Shown: positions 22,924 through 34,090, counted from the stretch's first letter. The stretch is 64,000 bases of DNA from Citrobacter werkmanii NBRC 105721 (GCA_000759755.1 BBMW01000007.1:124001-188000), one strand, 5' to 3'. A program made the numbers and translations. The notes: generated from the sequence alone by a model not told the origin.

Positions 22924-24315
22924 ATGAACTTTCCATTAATCGCGAACATTATCGTGTTCGTAGTGCTGCTGTTCGTGCTGGCGCAAGCCCGTCACAAACA
23001 GTGGAGTCTGGCAAAAAAAGTACTGGTCGGTCTGGTCATGGGTGTGGTGTTCGGCCTCGCGCTGCACACCATTTATGGCTCCGACAGCCAGGTTCTTAAA
23101 GATTCCGTACAGTGGTTCAACATTGTCGGCAACGGTTATGTCCAGTTGCTGCAAATGATTGTTATGCCGCTGGTCTTTGCCTCTATACTCAGTGCCGTTG
23201 CGCGTCTGCACAACGCCTCTCAGTTAGGTAAAATTAGCTTCCTGACCATCGGCACGCTGCTGTTTACCACGCTGATTGCCGCACTGGTAGGTGTTCTGGT
23301 GACCAACCTGTTCGGCTTGACCGCCGAAGGTCTGGTACAAGGTGGGGCTGAAACCGCTCGCCTGAACGCCATCGAAACCAATTATGTTGGTAAAGTTGCC
23401 GACCTCAGCGTTCCGCAACTGGTGCTGTCGTTCATCCCGAAAAACCCGTTTGCCGATCTGACCGGAGCGAACCCGACGTCGATTATCAGCGTAGTTATCT
23501 TCGCTGCATTCCTCGGTGTAGCCGCACTGAAACTGCTGAAAGATGACGCACCAAAAGGCGAGCGCGTTCTGGTCGCTATCGATACCCTGCAAAGCTGGGT
23601 GATGAAATTGGTTCGTCTGGTCATGCAGTTAACGCCGTACGGTGTTCTGGCGCTGATGACTAAAGTGGTTGCAGGCTCCAACCTGCAGGACATCATCAAG
23701 CTGGGTAGCTTCGTCGTCGCTTCGTATCTCGGTCTGGGTATTATGTTTGTGGTACACGGGATCCTGCTGGGTGTGAACGGCGTTAGCCCGCTGAAATACT
23801 TCCGTAAAGTCTGGCCGGTGCTGACTTTCGCCTTCACCAGCCGTTCCAGCGCCGCGTCCATCCCGCTGAACGTTGAGGCACAAACCCGTCGTCTGGGCGT
23901 ACCTGAATCCATTGCCAGCTTTGCCGCCTCTTTTGGCGCAACGATTGGTCAGAACGGTTGTGCCGGCCTGTACCCGGCCATGCTGGCGGTGATGGTCGCC
24001 CCGACCGTCGGGATTAACCCGCTGGATCCAATGTGGATTGCCACGCTGGTAGGTATCGTGACAGTGAGTTCCGCAGGCGTTGCGGGTGTGGGTGGCGGCG
24101 CGACCTTTGCTGCGCTGATCGTTCTGCCTGCCATGGGTCTGCCGGTAACGCTGGTTGCTCTGCTGATCTCCGTTGAACCGCTGATTGATATGGGTCGTAC
24201 TGCGCTGAACGTCAGCGGCTCCATGACTGCCGGTACGCTAACCAGCCAGTGGCTGAAGCAGACCGACAAAACGATTCTGGACAGCGAAGATAACGCCGAA
24301 CTGGCGCATCGCTAA
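22924..24315 (+). CDS. tcyP: L-cystine/cation symporter TcyP (YdjN)
   Basis: A 463-residue DAACS-family (GltP-like) transporter that imports L-cystine and S-sulfocysteine in E. coli. Eight or so helices are visible; the hairpin and motif region [22 protein letters not shown] (around residue 305) and the [14 protein letters not shown] segment mark the substrate and cation site. AGGAGAACGGGG precedes the start. A hairpin ATCACC/GGTGAT at about 22878-22896 lies in its leader. CysB control is known in E. coli; I cannot see a definite site. Confidence 0.95.
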   Translation: MNFPLIANIIVFVVLLFVLAQARHKQWSLAKKVLVGLVMGVVFGLALHTIYGSDSQVLKDSVQWFNIVGNGYVQLLQMIVMPLVFASILSAVARLHNASQLGKISFLTIGTLLFTTLIAALVGVLVTNLFGLTAEGLVQGGAETARLNAIETNYVGKVADLSVPQLVLSFIPKNPFADLTGANPTSIISVVIFAAFLGVAALKLLKDDAPKGERVLVAIDTLQSWVMKLVRLVMQLTPYGVLALMTKVVAGSNLQDIIKLGSFVVASYLGLGIMFVVHGILLGVNGVSPLKYFRKVWPVLTFAFTSRSSAASIPLNVEAQTRRLGVPESIASFAASFGATIGQNGCAGLYPAMLAVMVAPTVGINPLDPMWIATLVGIVTVSSAGVAGVGGGATFAALIVLPAMGLPVTLVALLISVEPLIDMGRTALNVSGSMTAGTLTSQWLKQTDKTILDSEDNAELAHR

Positions 24316-24333
24316 GTCTGTTTGCTGAAAAAC

Positions 24334-24370
24334 AAAAAACCGCCGGCGTGTAATGCCCCGGCGGTTTTTT
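24334..24370. terminator. Bidirectional terminator between tcyP and cedA
   Basis: A stem AAACCGCCGG/CCGGCGGTTT flanked by AAAAAA on the left and TTTTTT on the right serves both convergent genes. Confidence 0.9.
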
Positions 24371-24378
24371 ATATCCAG

Positions 24379-24618
24379 TCAATCGCTCAGTTCATTTTCC
24401 TGACGAATCTGATTAGCCCAGCGTTGCGCTGATTCCGGAACAGTAAATGCAGGCGAACGCTGAAACGACTCCCCCATTAAGACAAAAGCGACATATTTCC
24501 CGCGCAGTATCCATACGTCACGAAACGCATCCATTTTAACCGCATGCTCTGGCGGAGCAGGCTCCACGCGTGGCACGTAGCTAATAACCGGACGATTTTG
24601 TTGGCGAAGAGGTTTCAT
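24379..24618 (-). CDS. cedA: Cell division activator CedA
   Basis: A 79-residue CedA, which in E. coli restores division in over-initiating dnaA cold-sensitive mutants and contacts RNA polymerase and DNA. The conserved core FRDVWILRGKYVAFVLMGE is intact, followed by SPAFTVPESAQRWANQIRQE. Upstream in-frame TTG (24642) and GTG (24633) starts exist, but ATG 24618 (MKPLRQQN) gives the family N-terminus. Convergent with tcyP, divergent from katE. Confidence 0.93.
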   Translation of the reverse strand: MKPLRQQNRPVISYVPRVEPAPPEHAVKMDAFRDVWILRGKYVAFVLMGESFQRSPAFTVPESAQRWANQIRQENELSD

Positions 24619-24833
24619 AATCAGTTGTTTCACTAAAGACAAATTCTAAAAATCAGAAAACTGCTATCTTAGCCGATTTTCCCCTCCTGCGTCCTGCCTT
24701 GCGTGCGCGGTTTGTCTGCCTCATCGCGCTTTACCTCCTCGTATATTCCTGCAGGGCTGAATGAGTGGTCTATAGTTAAAGCTTTTGACAGCAACAACGA
24801 CCCTTTCAGCGATGAATACAGGAGACGAGTTTA

Positions 24834-27092
24834 ATGTCACAGAAAGATAAGCATCCGCTCCATCACACTGCGCCAGTTCATGACGCCAGCGAGTCCAAAC
24901 CTGGTCTTGATTCTCTGGCGCCAGCAGACGGTTCACATCGTCCAACGCCTGAACCGACGCCTCCGGGCATGCAACCTACTACGTCCGGCAGCTTAAAAGC
25001 ACCTGACATCAGAAGTGACAAACTCAACGCGCTGGACAGTTTTCGCAAAGGAAGCGAAGATTTTGCCCTGACCACCAATCAGGGCGTACGCATTGCGGAC
25101 GATCAAAACTCGCTGCGCGCCGGAAATCGCGGGCCAACATTACTGGAAGATTTTATCCTGCGAGAAAAAATCACCCATTTCGATCACGAACGTATACCAG
25201 AACGTATCGTTCACGCCCGAGGGTCAGCCGCGCACGGTTACTTTCAGTCTTATACCGATTTAAGCGCAACGACAAAAGCCGATTTCTTATCCGAAGAAAA
25301 CAAGATAACACCCGTTTTTGTCCGTTTCTCAACTGTCCAGGGCGGCGCGGGCTCAGCGGATACGGTCAGAGATATTCGGGGATTTGCGACAAAATTTTAT
25401 ACCGAAGAGGGCATCTTTGATCTGGTAGGAAATAACACGCCGATCTTTTTTATTCAGGATGCACATAAATTCCCGGATTTCGTCCATGCCGTAAAACCGG
25501 AGCCACATTGGGCTATCCCGCAGGGCCAAAGCGCTCATGATACCTTCTGGGATTATGTCTCATTGCAACCTGAAACCCTGCACAACGTGATGTGGGCGAT
25601 GTCTGACCGGGGGATCCCTCGCAGTTATCGCACGATGGAAGGTTTCGGTATCCATACTTTTCGGCTGATTAATGCGCAGGGGAAAGCCACTTTCGTCCGC
25701 TTCCACTGGAAACCGCTGGCTGGCAAAGCTTCTCTGGTATGGGATGAAGCACAGAAACTGACGGGACGCGATCCTGATTTCCATCGCCGCGATCTGTGGG
25801 AGGCAATTGAAGCTGGTGATTACCCGGAATACGAACTTGGCCTGCAGTTAATCCCGGAGGAAGATGAGTTTAAATTCGATTTTGACCTGCTCGATCCGAC
25901 CAAACTCATCCCGGAAGAGCTGGTTCCGGTTCAGCGCGTCGGTAAAATGGTACTAAACCGCAACCCGGACAATTTCTTCGCGGAAAACGAACAGGCGGCA
26001 TTTCATCCCGGTCACATCGTTCCGGGCATCGATTTTACCAATGATCCTCTGTTACAGGGCAGACTGTTCTCGTATACGGACACACAGATCAGTCGCCTGG
26101 GTGGGCCCAACTTCCATGAAATCCCAATCAATCGTCCTACCTGCCCGTATCATAACTTCCAACGCGACGGTATGCATCGCATGGATATTGATACCAATCC
26201 CGCCAACTATGAACCTAATTCCATCAATGACAACTGGCCACGAGAAACGCCGCCGGGGCCAAAACGTGGTGGATTTGAGTCGTATCAGGAGCGCATTGAC
26301 GGGAATAAAATTCGTGAGCGTAGCCCCTCTTTCGGCGAATACTATGCCCACCCTCGCCTGTTCTGGTTAAGCCAGACGCCAATAGAGCAACAGCATATTA
26401 TTGGCGGATTCAGTTTCGAACTCAGTAAGGTGACCCGGCCTTATATTCGCGAAAGAGTGGTCGATCATCTGGCGCATATTGATACTACGCTGGCGCAGTC
26501 CGTGGCCAGCAACCTCGGTTTTGAGCTGACCGAAGAGCAAACCCAGATCTCCCCTCCGCCGGATGTCAACGGATTAACCAATGCGCCTTCGCTTAGTCTA
26601 TATGCGGGATCAAAAGGTGATATCAAAGGCCGCGTGGTCGCCATTCTGCTCAATGATCAGATAAAGGCGGACGATCTGCTCACCATTATGCAGGCCCTGC
26701 AGGCGAAAGGCGTTCATGCCAGGTTGCTCTATTCCAGAATGGGTAATGTGGTTGCCGACGATGGCTCCGTCCTGACGATCGCGGGCACCTTTGCCGGCTC
26801 GCCGTCGCTGACGGTTGATGCGGTTATCGTTCCGGGTGGGAATATCGCGGATATCGCCATGAATGGAGATGCTAAATATTACTTACTCGAAGCGTATAAA
26901 CACCTTAAACCTATCGCCCTGGCTGGAGATGCTCGACAGCTTAAAGCTGCATTGAATATCACAAATCAGAGTGAGGAAGGCGTGGTAGAAGCGGACAGTG
27001 CAGACGCACAGTTTATGGATACCTTGCTGACACTGATGACGGCGCATCGTGTCTGGTCGCGAGCCGGAAAAATCGACGCGATCCCTGCCTAA
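24834..27092 (+). CDS. katE: Catalase HPII
   Basis: A 752-residue large-subunit monofunctional catalase. The catalytic His lies in [12 protein letters not shown], the Asn in [20 protein letters not shown], and the proximal haem Tyr in [15 protein letters not shown]. The His that cross-links to this Tyr in HPII is in FHPGHIVPG. The C-terminal 150 residues form the flavodoxin/GATase-like domain typical of large catalases. AGGAGACG precedes the ATG. RpoS dependence is established in E. coli. The stop codon lies at the edge of the chbG terminator. Confidence 0.98.
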   Translation: MSQKDKHPLHHTAPVHDASESKPGLDSLAPADGSHRPTPEPTPPGMQPTTSGSLKAPDIRSDKLNALDSFRKGSEDFALTTNQGVRIADDQNSLRAGNRGPTLLEDFILREKITHFDHERIPERIVHARGSAAHGYFQSYTDLSATTKADFLSEENKITPVFVRFSTVQGGAGSADTVRDIRGFATKFYTEEGIFDLVGNNTPIFFIQDAHKFPDFVHAVKPEPHWAIPQGQSAHDTFWDYVSLQPETLHNVMWAMSDRGIPRSYRTMEGFGIHTFRLINAQGKATFVRFHWKPLAGKASLVWDEAQKLTGRDPDFHRRDLWEAIEAGDYPEYELGLQLIPEEDEFKFDFDLLDPTKLIPEELVPVQRVGKMVLNRNPDNFFAENEQAAFHPGHIVPGIDFTNDPLLQGRLFSYTDTQISRLGGPNFHEIPINRPTCPYHNFQRDGMHRMDIDTNPANYEPNSINDNWPRETPPGPKRGGFESYQERIDGNKIRERSPSFGEYYAHPRLFWLSQTPIEQQHIIGGFSFELSKVTRPYIRERVVDHLAHIDTTLAQSVASNLGFELTEEQTQISPPPDVNGLTNAPSLSLYAGSKGDIKGRVVAILLNDQIKADDLLTIMQALQAKGVHARLLYSRMGNVVADDGSVLTIAGTFAGSPSLTVDAVIVPGGNIADIAMNGDAKYYLLEAYKHLKPIALAGDARQLKAALNITNQSEEGVVEADSADAQFMDTLLTLMTAHRVWSRAGKIDAIPA

Positions 27093-27121
27093 AAAAATGC
27101 GGCGCATAATTGCGCCGCAAA
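27091..27121 (-). terminator. Terminator at the end of the chb operon
   Basis: On the minus strand TTGCGGCGCA/TGCGCCGCAT form a strong stem with a short AT loop, followed by seven T residues. The T-tract runs into the katE stop codon on the other strand, so the convergent units meet here with no spare sequence. It lacks a U-tract in the katE direction. Confidence 0.85.
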
Positions 27122-27129
27122 CTCAGGAA

Positions 27130-27888
27130 TTACACGTTCAGAAAACTGCCAAGACGATAACCGCGCTCCGCAATAGCATATTTCAGTGACGAAGACGTCA
27201 GTACGTCAAGCTCAGTTAAGCGGGGGTAACAGTAGGCACTTTGACGAATAGTGTCATCAATAAAGGCTGGATGACACATAACTTCCAGTGAGGACTCTCC
27301 CCGGTCTGCTGAGGCGTCCAGCGTTTGTAAAAACAGCGCCTCAGAAATCGCTTCACCATAAAACTCGCTGCTGAATCCCTGGGAAGTACGCAACCGGTCG
27401 GGTAAATCAGACGCCTGGAACACCGCCTGACGATCGATACGCAACGCAATCCCTCGTTCGGCTGCAAAGCTTGCGACAATGGGGAAAATCTGCGGGAACA
27501 TATGCACATGGTGATGACTATCCAGATGCGTCGGTTCCCGCCCAAACAGGTCTATAAAACGCTGATACTGTGCGGCCAGCTCTTGCGAAATTTCATCCAG
27601 CGGCAAAGCATCTTCCTCTGCCATCTGCCAGATCCATTTCCCCAGCAATCCGTCACGTGTAAGGCCCGGCATAGGCGTCAACGGTCTGCCCAGCGTCAGA
27701 ACAAAGTGCATCCCGACGGCAAGTGCAGGTATGTCACGACTCAGCTGTACCGCATGGTCAATCGCCGCGCCATTCACCAACGCCGTCGTCGAGGTGACCA
27801 CGCCATTGCGGCAGGCTTCAACAATGCCGTAGTTTTGTCCTTTACTCAGGCCAAAATCATCCGCATTCACAATCAGTACGCGTTCCAT
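27130..27888 (-). CDS. chbG: Chitooligosaccharide deacetylase ChbG
   Basis: A 252-residue YdjC-family deacetylase that removes one acetyl group from chitobiose 6-phosphate; in E. coli the deacetylated product is the inducer recognised by ChbR and the ChbF substrate. Metal-ligand motifs are NADDFGLS near residue 8 and [13 protein letters not shown] near residue 120. It follows chbF after 12 bases and is the last gene of the operon, closed by a strong terminator. Confidence 0.95.
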   Translation of the reverse strand: MERVLIVNADDFGLSKGQNYGIVEACRNGVVTSTTALVNGAAIDHAVQLSRDIPALAVGMHFVLTLGRPLTPMPGLTRDGLLGKWIWQMAEEDALPLDEISQELAAQYQRFIDLFGREPTHLDSHHHVHMFPQIFPIVASFAAERGIALRIDRQAVFQASDLPDRLRTSQGFSSEFYGEAISEALFLQTLDASADRGESSLEVMCHPAFIDDTIRQSAYCYPRLTELDVLTSSSLKYAIAERGYRLGSFLNV

Positions 27889-27900
27889 AGCCGACCTCAG

Positions 27901-29256
27901 TTAGTGTTGTTCGCTTTTCAGTTTCTCAATGCACCCGGCGAAATTTGGCAGCCATTGTTCATGCGCCAGAATCAATTCACGCGCCAGGACTTCAGCATCG
28001 CGGTCAGAATGCACCAGCGGGCTCAGGTTCAGTGCCAGCAGCACGTCATTCATCTCGCCGCTCAGTGCCGCGTTGCTCGCTGCCACTTCAAAACCTTTAA
28101 TGGTATAGATAAGACCAAGGACTTTCTCATCAAAATGAGTAATACGTGGGTGTGGCGTGGCGCCGTTGCGTCCCAACGTGCAGGTCATTTCTACCGCCCA
28201 GTCCGCAGGAATGTTATCGACATGCCCATGGTGCGGAATGTTGACATAGTGTTCGGTCTGCTTATCGTTGTAGATAGCGTTGATCACTTCACAGGCTGCG
28301 TCAGAGTAATAAGCGCCACCGCGCTGCTCCAGCTCCTTCGGCTTAACGTTCAGCTCAGGATTTTTATAGAGATCAAAGAGTTGTTTCTCAACTTTCTGTA
28401 CCACCTGAGCGCGTGCCCCGCCTTTATAGTATTCACCCATTTCAATCGCCAGCATCTCTTTTGGCTTGAAGTAGTAGAGCAAATAAGAGCACGGCAGCAG
28501 TTTCAGCGAACGAATCAGTCCTTCACTAAACGGCAGGTCAAAGATGTTCTTCACGGTAGACGCTTTCAATTCGCCCGATGCGACGCCATCCAGCAGCTCA
28601 TCAAAACGTGACACGCCGTTCACCAGTACATCTTTGATAAAGACCATATGGTTCAGACCGAACAGATCGATAGATAAATCATCGCTCTCTTTCAGCGCCA
28701 GCACATCGCTAATGAACATTTTCATGCCGACGGGAATATTACACACGCCGATGAATTTCTTGAAATTCGTATGACGATAGACCGCTTCAGTCACCATCCC
28801 GGCCGGGTTAGTAAAGTTAATCACCCACGCATTAGGGCACAGTTCTTCCACATCTTTCACAATGTCAAAAATAACCGGAATGGTACGCAAACCTTTGAAC
28901 AGACCGCCCGCACCGTTCGTTTCCTGTCCCAGATAACCGTGGCTCAGCGGGATACGCTCATCCTTCTCACGGGCTTTAAGTTGCCCTACTCGCAGCTGAG
29001 TGGTAACGAAATCCGCATCTTTCAGCGCTTCGCGGCGATCCAGCGTTTTATGCAACTTCATCGGGACGCCCGCTTTGTCGATCATCCGCTGGCAAAGGTC
29101 AAAAATAATATCCAGCTTCTCTTTACCACCCTCTACATCAACCAGCCACAATTCAGAAACCGGTAATTCGTGATAGCGCTTAATAAAGCCTTCAAGTAAT
29201 TCAGGGGTGTAGCTGCTCCCGCCACCGATAGTGACGACTTTTAATTTCTGGCTCAT
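27901..29256 (-). CDS. chbF: 6-phospho-beta-glucosidase ChbF (GH4)
   Basis: A 451-residue family 4 glycosidase using NAD+ and Mn2+ to hydrolyse phosphorylated chitobiose (and cellobiose). The Rossmann motif is VVTIGGGSSYTPE at the N-terminus; metal-site residues lie in VCNIPVGM and GLNHMVF. The start at 29256 (MSQKLKV) is chosen over a longer in-frame opening because GGGAGAACG precedes it and it fits the family. It is separated from chbR by 124 bases. Confidence 0.96.
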   Translation of the reverse strand: MSQKLKVVTIGGGSSYTPELLEGFIKRYHELPVSELWLVDVEGGKEKLDIIFDLCQRMIDKAGVPMKLHKTLDRREALKDADFVTTQLRVGQLKAREKDERIPLSHGYLGQETNGAGGLFKGLRTIPVIFDIVKDVEELCPNAWVINFTNPAGMVTEAVYRHTNFKKFIGVCNIPVGMKMFISDVLALKESDDLSIDLFGLNHMVFIKDVLVNGVSRFDELLDGVASGELKASTVKNIFDLPFSEGLIRSLKLLPCSYLLYYFKPKEMLAIEMGEYYKGGARAQVVQKVEKQLFDLYKNPELNVKPKELEQRGGAYYSDAACEVINAIYNDKQTEHYVNIPHHGHVDNIPADWAVEMTCTLGRNGATPHPRITHFDEKVLGLIYTIKGFEVAASNAALSGEMNDVLLALNLSPLVHSDRDAEVLARELILAHEQWLPNFAGCIEKLKSEQH

Positions 29257-29380
29257 ACGTTCTCCCTTCAGTGTCAAAACACTGACATGTATTATGCTCA
29301 ACCCGTTTGTCAGGTATAGCGTGACTGTCCCGACGCTATTTAGGGCAAGCTATAAAAAATGAGTTTTTGGAAAATAATAT

Positions 29381-30220
29381 CTACTGATTAAATTCAGTTA
29401 ATTTCTTACGATAGCTATTTGGCGTAAACGACGTCAGTTTTTTAAACGTTTTAATAAACAAACTTGGACTACTGTAACCAGACTCATAAGCAATATCCGT
29501 TACAGAATAGTTAGTCATTTCCAGCTGTTTTTTAGCAAAATTAATGCGAATTTCATTAATGATCTGCATCGGCGTTTTGCTGTAATAACGCTGGGTTGCG
29601 CGGGTCAGATACTCCTGGGATTTCGCGGACAGATGTACCATATTTTCCAGCGCATTCTCGCTAAACTGCCGTTTGTCGTGCATGGTCTCGACGGTGGTTT
29701 TGAGCCACTGAGGAATATCATCCAGCACCTGCTCTTCGCGATGATGGCGCAGTCGATTAATAATATAGAAGGTGACCACTTCTACAAATTCATCGAGTCC
29801 GCTCTCACGAAAGTTCAGTGATGCAATAACCGTTTCAATGTAGGTAAGAAACGAGTTATTCGCCCGATAGACCTGCGATGCAACGAAACAAAATGGCAGC
29901 AGCGGGTGGTAGTGCTGTTCAAAAAAACGTTTACTGATACCGACGTTGAGGATCCTTGTCGCACCGAAATCATAGAAACTCTGGTGATGCGATCCCAACG
30001 GGATAAAAACAAAGTCCCCGCGCTCAAGCAATACGCGTTTACCGTTGATTTCCTGATAATAGCGTCCGGTTAAAACCAGCGTAAATTCATAGTAGTCATG
30101 CTGATGCAGCCCACTGATGCTCTCAGTTTTGTTATAGATGAACACATGGAAATTTTTGCCATTAAACAGTTGCTGTTCATAGACGGTTTTGATTTCCGGT
30201 GCGTTAATCTGTAGCTGCAT
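29381..30220 (-). CDS. chbR: AraC-type regulator ChbR
   Basis: A 279-residue dual regulator of the chb operon. An N-terminal cupin domain (residues 20-110, [16 protein letters not shown]) binds the inducer and a C-terminal AraC HTH pair (residues 175-275) includes [20 protein letters not shown]. In E. coli ChbR represses without chitobiose and activates with deacetylated chitobiose 6-phosphate. It sits inside the operon, 13 bases after chbA. Confidence 0.96.
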   Translation of the reverse strand: MQLQINAPEIKTVYEQQLFNGKNFHVFIYNKTESISGLHQHDYYEFTLVLTGRYYQEINGKRVLLERGDFVFIPLGSHHQSFYDFGATRILNVGISKRFFEQHYHPLLPFCFVASQVYRANNSFLTYIETVIASLNFRESGLDEFVEVVTFYIINRLRHHREEQVLDDIPQWLKTTVETMHDKRQFSENALENMVHLSAKSQEYLTRATQRYYSKTPMQIINEIRINFAKKQLEMTNYSVTDIAYESGYSSPSLFIKTFKKLTSFTPNSYRKKLTEFNQ

Positions 30221-30233
30221 TGTGCACTCCTCG

Positions 30234-30581
30234 CTATTTCAGCTTCTCGTGAAGTTCAATCAGTTCAGTGACCAGCTCGCGCGCCAGCATCGACGTCATC
30301 AGGTGATCCTGTGCGTGGACCAGCACCAGGCTGACTTTCATTTTACCTTCGCCCTGATCGCCTTCAATCAATTTCGTTTGCACGAGGTGAGCTTCGTTCA
30401 ACGCCAGGCGAGACTGATCCATCATGGTCTTCGCTGCTTCAAAATCACCCTGCTTGGCCATTTTGAGCGCGCCGTATGCCAGGCTACGCGCCTGACCCGA
30501 ATTGATGATGAGCCCCATCACCACTTCTTCAAGTTCTTCTGCTTCTGACTGCGTGTCGACGATATTCTCGATATCCAACAT
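30234..30581 (-). CDS. chbA: Chitobiose PTS EIIA component
   Basis: A 115-residue lactose/cellobiose-type EIIA. The phosphorylated histidine lies in [15 protein letters not shown] near the C-terminus; helical repeats earlier form the trimeric three-helix bundle. It passes phosphate from HPr to ChbB. The start at 30581 (MLDIENIV) is preferred over an in-frame upstream start on family length and the GGAAAAAAG site. It lies between chbC (54-base gap) and chbR. Confidence 0.96.
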   Translation of the reverse strand: MLDIENIVDTQSEAEELEEVVMGLIINSGQARSLAYGALKMAKQGDFEAAKTMMDQSRLALNEAHLVQTKLIEGDQGEGKMKVSLVLVHAQDHLMTSMLARELVTELIELHEKLK

Positions 30582-30635
30582 ACTTTTTTCCTCTGGTTCA
30601 GTCCGGCATGACGGTGAAGCCATGCCGGATTAAAT

Positions 30636-31994
30636 TTAGAATTTCAATGCGTTAGCGATATCTTCTTCGCTTTCTTCTTGATCAATAACGTTCTGAGCTT
30701 TGTTGGCTACCACCACGAACGGCAGGTAAACCAGCGTTGCGATACCGAGGTTGAACAGCGCGACCAGCAGAGCGGCGACGCTACCGTTGGTGTTAAAGAA
30801 CGCGCCCAAACCGGTTGGCATGGTCCACGGTGCGATGTTGGTAATCGGTGGAATAATGCCTGAGTAGTAAGCTGCCAGCGTAATCGCCGCCAGAATCGGC
30901 TGCACCAGAATGAACGGAATAAACATAACCGGGTTCATGATGATCGGCAGACCGAACAGGATTGGTTCGTTAATCTGGAACAGACCTGACGGCAGTGCCA
31001 GCTTAGCAACCTGACGATAGTCTGGACGACGCGAGGCCAGGAAGATAGCGATAATCAGACCCAACGTTGCCCCGCTACCCCCAAGGAAAATATAGGAGTC
31101 GAGCATCGGTTTCGCCCAGACGTGGAACGTCTTACCGGCTTCCAGCGCGGCGTCTACGGAACCAAACTGTTGGTAGATAGAGATGTTTTCCAGCGCCCAT
31201 GGCGTCATGATTCCGCTGTCCAACGCAGTCAGCGCCAAAGAACCGTGAATACCAAAGAACCACAGCAGCGGAACAAAAATCACATAGGCCCAACCCACTA
31301 CGCTACCCAGCGATGCCAGCGGCGTTGAAATGGAATCCATAATGATCTGATGGAAGTTGGTACCCCAGGTGTTCAACGCCCAGGCGATGATCCCCATAAT
31401 CGAGAGAATAAGGAAGCCAGGAATCAGCGCAGAGAAGGAACGCGATACGGACGTTGGTACGCTATCAGGTAATTTAATCACCCAATTACGATGGACCACA
31501 AAAGTGAACATTTCCGCGACCACCAGGCCGATAATAATACCGGAAATAATATTGGCACCACCCAACCAGTTAGCACCAACAGCATAGGCTTCACCCACGC
31601 TATATGGCGTTACGGTCATAAACGCGGCGACAGATAACAACCCGGCAGCCAGTGAGTCGACCTTTCGTTCTTCCGCCAGCGCCATACCGATAAAGAACGG
31701 CGCCATCAAGGACATGATACCCAACGTACCGTTATAGACGTTTCCACCGATGCCCTTCAAACTATTCAGCGTTTCAATAGTTGAAGCATCAAGTCGAATG
31801 CCCATCGAATAAAAAAACGACCCCTCCCCAAAGCTCAGGAAAACGTTATTAATTAATACAAACATTGCCCCTGCGAGGGTTAACGGCATCAAACGAATAA
31901 AACCGTTTTTGATTGCATTAACGTGTGGCTGCTTTCCAATTTTTACAGCAAAAGGAAGGAGTACCTTTTCAAGTGAAGCAATAGCGTTACTCAT
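30636..31994 (-). CDS. chbC: Chitobiose PTS EIIC component
   Basis: A 452-residue lactose-family EIIC that translocates N,N'-diacetylchitobiose. About ten membrane helices are present; conserved parts are [20 protein letters not shown] near residue 25 and [17 protein letters not shown] near residue 340, which forms part of the sugar site. An AAGGG ribosome site precedes the ATG, just downstream of a perfect hairpin and the ChiX pairing site. Confidence 0.96.
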   Translation of the reverse strand: MSNAIASLEKVLLPFAVKIGKQPHVNAIKNGFIRLMPLTLAGAMFVLINNVFLSFGEGSFFYSMGIRLDASTIETLNSLKGIGGNVYNGTLGIMSLMAPFFIGMALAEERKVDSLAAGLLSVAAFMTVTPYSVGEAYAVGANWLGGANIISGIIIGLVVAEMFTFVVHRNWVIKLPDSVPTSVSRSFSALIPGFLILSIMGIIAWALNTWGTNFHQIIMDSISTPLASLGSVVGWAYVIFVPLLWFFGIHGSLALTALDSGIMTPWALENISIYQQFGSVDAALEAGKTFHVWAKPMLDSYIFLGGSGATLGLIIAIFLASRRPDYRQVAKLALPSGLFQINEPILFGLPIIMNPVMFIPFILVQPILAAITLAAYYSGIIPPITNIAPWTMPTGLGAFFNTNGSVAALLVALFNLGIATLVYLPFVVVANKAQNVIDQEESEEDIANALKF

Positions 31995-32012
31995 AGAAAA
32001 ATACCCTTAAAT

Positions 32013-32033
32013 ACCGCAATTAATAATTGCGGT
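32013..32033 (-). repeat. Perfect 9-bp hairpin in the chbB-chbC spacer
   Basis: ACCGCAATT and AATTGCGGT surround a three-base loop. In the mRNA this stem lies between the ChiX site and the chbC ribosome site, ending about eight bases before AAGGG. It has no U-tract, so a role in RNA stability or processing is more likely than termination. The role is inference. Confidence 0.7.
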
Positions 32034-32040
32034 GAATGTT

Positions 32041-32063
32041 AATGAAATAACTCTTTGACGGGA
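32041..32063 (-). promoter_or_regulatory. ChiX sRNA pairing (decoy) site in the chbB-chbC spacer
   Basis: The chb mRNA reads CCCGTCAAAGAG and, two bases later, ATTTCATT. These two blocks are complementary to the CUCUUUGACGGG and AAUGAAAU parts of the ChiX sRNA as I recall it. In E. coli/Salmonella the chbBC spacer traps ChiX when chb is induced, relieving repression of the chitoporin chiP. The ChiX gene is not in this window. Confidence 0.8.
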
Positions 32064-32081
32064 AAAATTAAAATAAAATAA

Positions 32082-32402
32082 TTAATTTGCTGCGGCTTTT
32101 TTAATTGCTGCAACAGCAGCCTTAAGCACGCCTAAACCATCGACTTTGCCATACAGCAGCGAGTCAATCACTTCCACAGGCTTGTTGGGTAACAAACGCT
32201 GAATTTCGGGCAACATATAAGCAATTTGTGGACCTAATAACACAACATCGGCCGCTGGGCCTTTTTCTCCAGCCAGCGTTTCAGGAAACGCTTCAATAAT
32301 AACCGGCACTTCGTATTTTTCGGCCTGAGCACGCATCTTCGAAACCAACAATGAAGTCGACATGCCCGCAGAACAAAACAGATAAATGTGTTTCTTTTCC
32401 AT
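32082..32402 (-). CDS. chbB: Chitobiose PTS EIIB component
   Basis: A 106-residue lactose-family EIIB. The phosphocysteine is Cys10 in [14 protein letters not shown], directly after the first strand, and the C-terminal helix reads [14 protein letters not shown]. The start at 32402 (MEKKHIYLF) is chosen over an in-frame position five codons upstream for family length. It is the first gene of chbBCARFG and receives phosphate from ChbA. Confidence 0.96.
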   Translation of the reverse strand: MEKKHIYLFCSAGMSTSLLVSKMRAQAEKYEVPVIIEAFPETLAGEKGPAADVVLLGPQIAYMLPEIQRLLPNKPVEVIDSLLYGKVDGLGVLKAAVAAIKKAAAN

Positions 32403-32644
32403 TAAAACGATCCTCATGTGCGATTATCTGTCAACCAGACACTCCGCAAGCCATAACCTGCATCCATGCTCTGGGTAACTTGCGTCAGCTAAATTACTTT
32501 TTTAGGTGGCTGAAACGAGTATACGGGATTGTACCGGTGGATGGTATTTCCTTGACCAACTAAATTGTCTCTCCTTGACCTGTCGTTATGACCCCCCTCA
32601 CATTTCGGGCAAATAATTCGCGGCAATAAATAAGATCGTGCGGC
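32403..32644 (-). promoter_or_regulatory. chb operon upstream regulatory region
   Basis: About 240 bases between chbB and the osmE terminator hold the chb promoter. In E. coli this region binds NagC, ChbR and CRP. I can see AT-rich stretches (for example AAATTACTTTTTTAGG) but cannot place individual operators with confidence. No ORF here is worth calling. Confidence 0.5.
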
Positions 32645-32674
32645 ACAAAAAAACCGGCGCGATGGCCGGTTGTT
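32645..32674 (-). terminator. Terminator after osmE
   Basis: On the minus strand AACCGGC/GCCGGTT with a CATCGC loop is followed by a run of T residues, 30 bases beyond the osmE stop. Confidence 0.88.
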
Positions 32675-32703
32675 CAGAGTGCTCAGGCAATAAACAGTTG
32701 TTA

Positions 32704-33042
32704 CTACTTCGCTGCCTGTGGGTCTGTGTCGTACTCTGCGCAGGTCTGGTAGCCAGAGTTAATCACATGGCCGGTATCGTCTAAAGCAACAAAATAGGTT
32801 TCAGCTTTACCATCTCGTTGACCCAGGATGTAGGTCTGACAGGTCCCGCGCGCATGGATCATGCTTACTTCTGAAGAAGGCTTACCGGCAATCTGCGCGA
32901 CTTGCGCCCGGCTCATCCCTTTCTTCACATCCTTCACTACGGGCTGAACAAATTGGTCTTTGGTACGATCATAGGCCGTACACCCCGCCAGCATAGTCAA
33001 AACAGCCGCTGCACCCAGAATTCCTGTTAGATTCTTGTTCAT
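32704..33042 (-). CDS. osmE: Osmotically induced lipoprotein OsmE
   Basis: A 112-residue lipoprotein of the SmpA/OmlA (BamE-like) family. The signal [12 protein letters not shown] contains the lipobox LAGC with Cys21; the BamE-like fold includes [20 protein letters not shown]. It is known as osmotically and RpoS-induced in E. coli, with unclear function. AGGACGAAAAA precedes the ATG. It is divergent from nadE. Confidence 0.95.
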   Translation of the reverse strand: MNKNLTGILGAAAVLTMLAGCTAYDRTKDQFVQPVVKDVKKGMSRAQVAQIAGKPSSEVSMIHARGTCQTYILGQRDGKAETYFVALDDTGHVINSGYQTCAEYDTDPQAAK

Positions 33043-33251
33043 TTTTTCGTCCTCTTGTTTTTCAGCGTGTTATGTAAGCCTGGAGCACAACAACACATTT
33101 TTCAAGCAATCAGATGATACTTAGGCCGTTTCGGAAAATTCTATTAAAACAAAATGATGTTATATCAGGCTTGCATCCCTTGTCGTTTGGGCCTCAACGC
33201 GTTAGCTTTAACATATCATTTTTTATCATTTTATTTTTCACAGGGGGTTGC

Positions 33252-34082
33252 ATGACTCTGCAGCAAGAGATAATCAAAGCGCTTGGCGCAAAACCGCACA
33301 TTAATGCAGAAGAGGAAATTCGTCGCAGCGTAGATTTCCTCAAATCATACCTGCAAACTTACCCCTTTCTGAAATCACTGGTGTTAGGAATTAGCGGCGG
33401 ACAAGACTCAACACTCGCCGGGAAGCTCTGCCAAATGGCCATTTCCGAGCTCCGCCAGGAAACAGGGAATGACGCGCTACAGTTTATTGCGGTGCGTTTA
33501 CCATATGGCGTTCAGGCTGACGAACAGGATTGCCAGGACGCCATTGCCTTTATACAACCGGACCGCGTACTCACCGTCAATATTAAAGGTGCGGTGCTGG
33601 CCAGCGAGCAGGCGCTGCGCGAGGCGGGTATTGAGCTGAGTGATTTTGTGCGTGGCAATGAAAAAGCACGTGAACGTATGAAGGCGCAATACAGCATCGC
33701 CGGTATGACCAGCGGCGTTGTCGTGGGTACCGATCATGCAGCAGAAGCCATCACCGGATTCTTCACCAAATATGGCGATGGCGGTACTGACATCAACCCA
33801 ATATTCCGCCTGAACAAACGCCAGGGTAAACAACTGCTTGCCGCGCTGGGTTGCCCGGAACATTTATATAAGAAAGCACCGACCGCCGATCTTGAAGACG
33901 ATCGCCCTTCTCTGCCGGATGAAGCCGCATTGGGCGTGAGCTATGACAACATCGACGATTATCTGGAAGGAAAAACCCTGGCTGCCGACGTCGCGAAAAT
34001 AATTGAAGGTTGGTACGTGAAGACTGAGCACAAACGTCGCCCACCCATCACCGTGTTTGATGATTTCTGGAAAAAAGCGTAA
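33252..34082 (+). CDS. nadE: NH3-dependent NAD+ synthetase
   Basis: A 276-residue enzyme of the adenine-nucleotide alpha-hydrolase fold that amidates nicotinic acid adenine dinucleotide with ammonia and ATP. The PP-loop is [13 protein letters not shown] near residue 45, and the C-terminal [17 protein letters not shown] contacts the substrate. ATG 33252 with CAGGGGG upstream is chosen; an in-frame opening extends 46 codons further but lacks family similarity. It feeds the same NAD cycle as pncA at the end of the window. Confidence 0.96.
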   Translation: MTLQQEIIKALGAKPHINAEEEIRRSVDFLKSYLQTYPFLKSLVLGISGGQDSTLAGKLCQMAISELRQETGNDALQFIAVRLPYGVQADEQDCQDAIAFIQPDRVLTVNIKGAVLASEQALREAGIELSDFVRGNEKARERMKAQYSIAGMTSGVVVGTDHAAEAITGFFTKYGDGGTDINPIFRLNKRQGKQLLAALGCPEHLYKKAPTADLEDDRPSLPDEAALGVSYDNIDDYLEGKTLAADVAKIIEGWYVKTEHKRRPPITVFDDFWKKA

Positions 34083-34090
34083 TTTTTTCT

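Noticed and set aside
27502-28611. 369-codon open frame on the plus strand
   Set aside because: Antisense to chbG and chbF; composition is that of a reverse-strand shadow of GC-biased codons.
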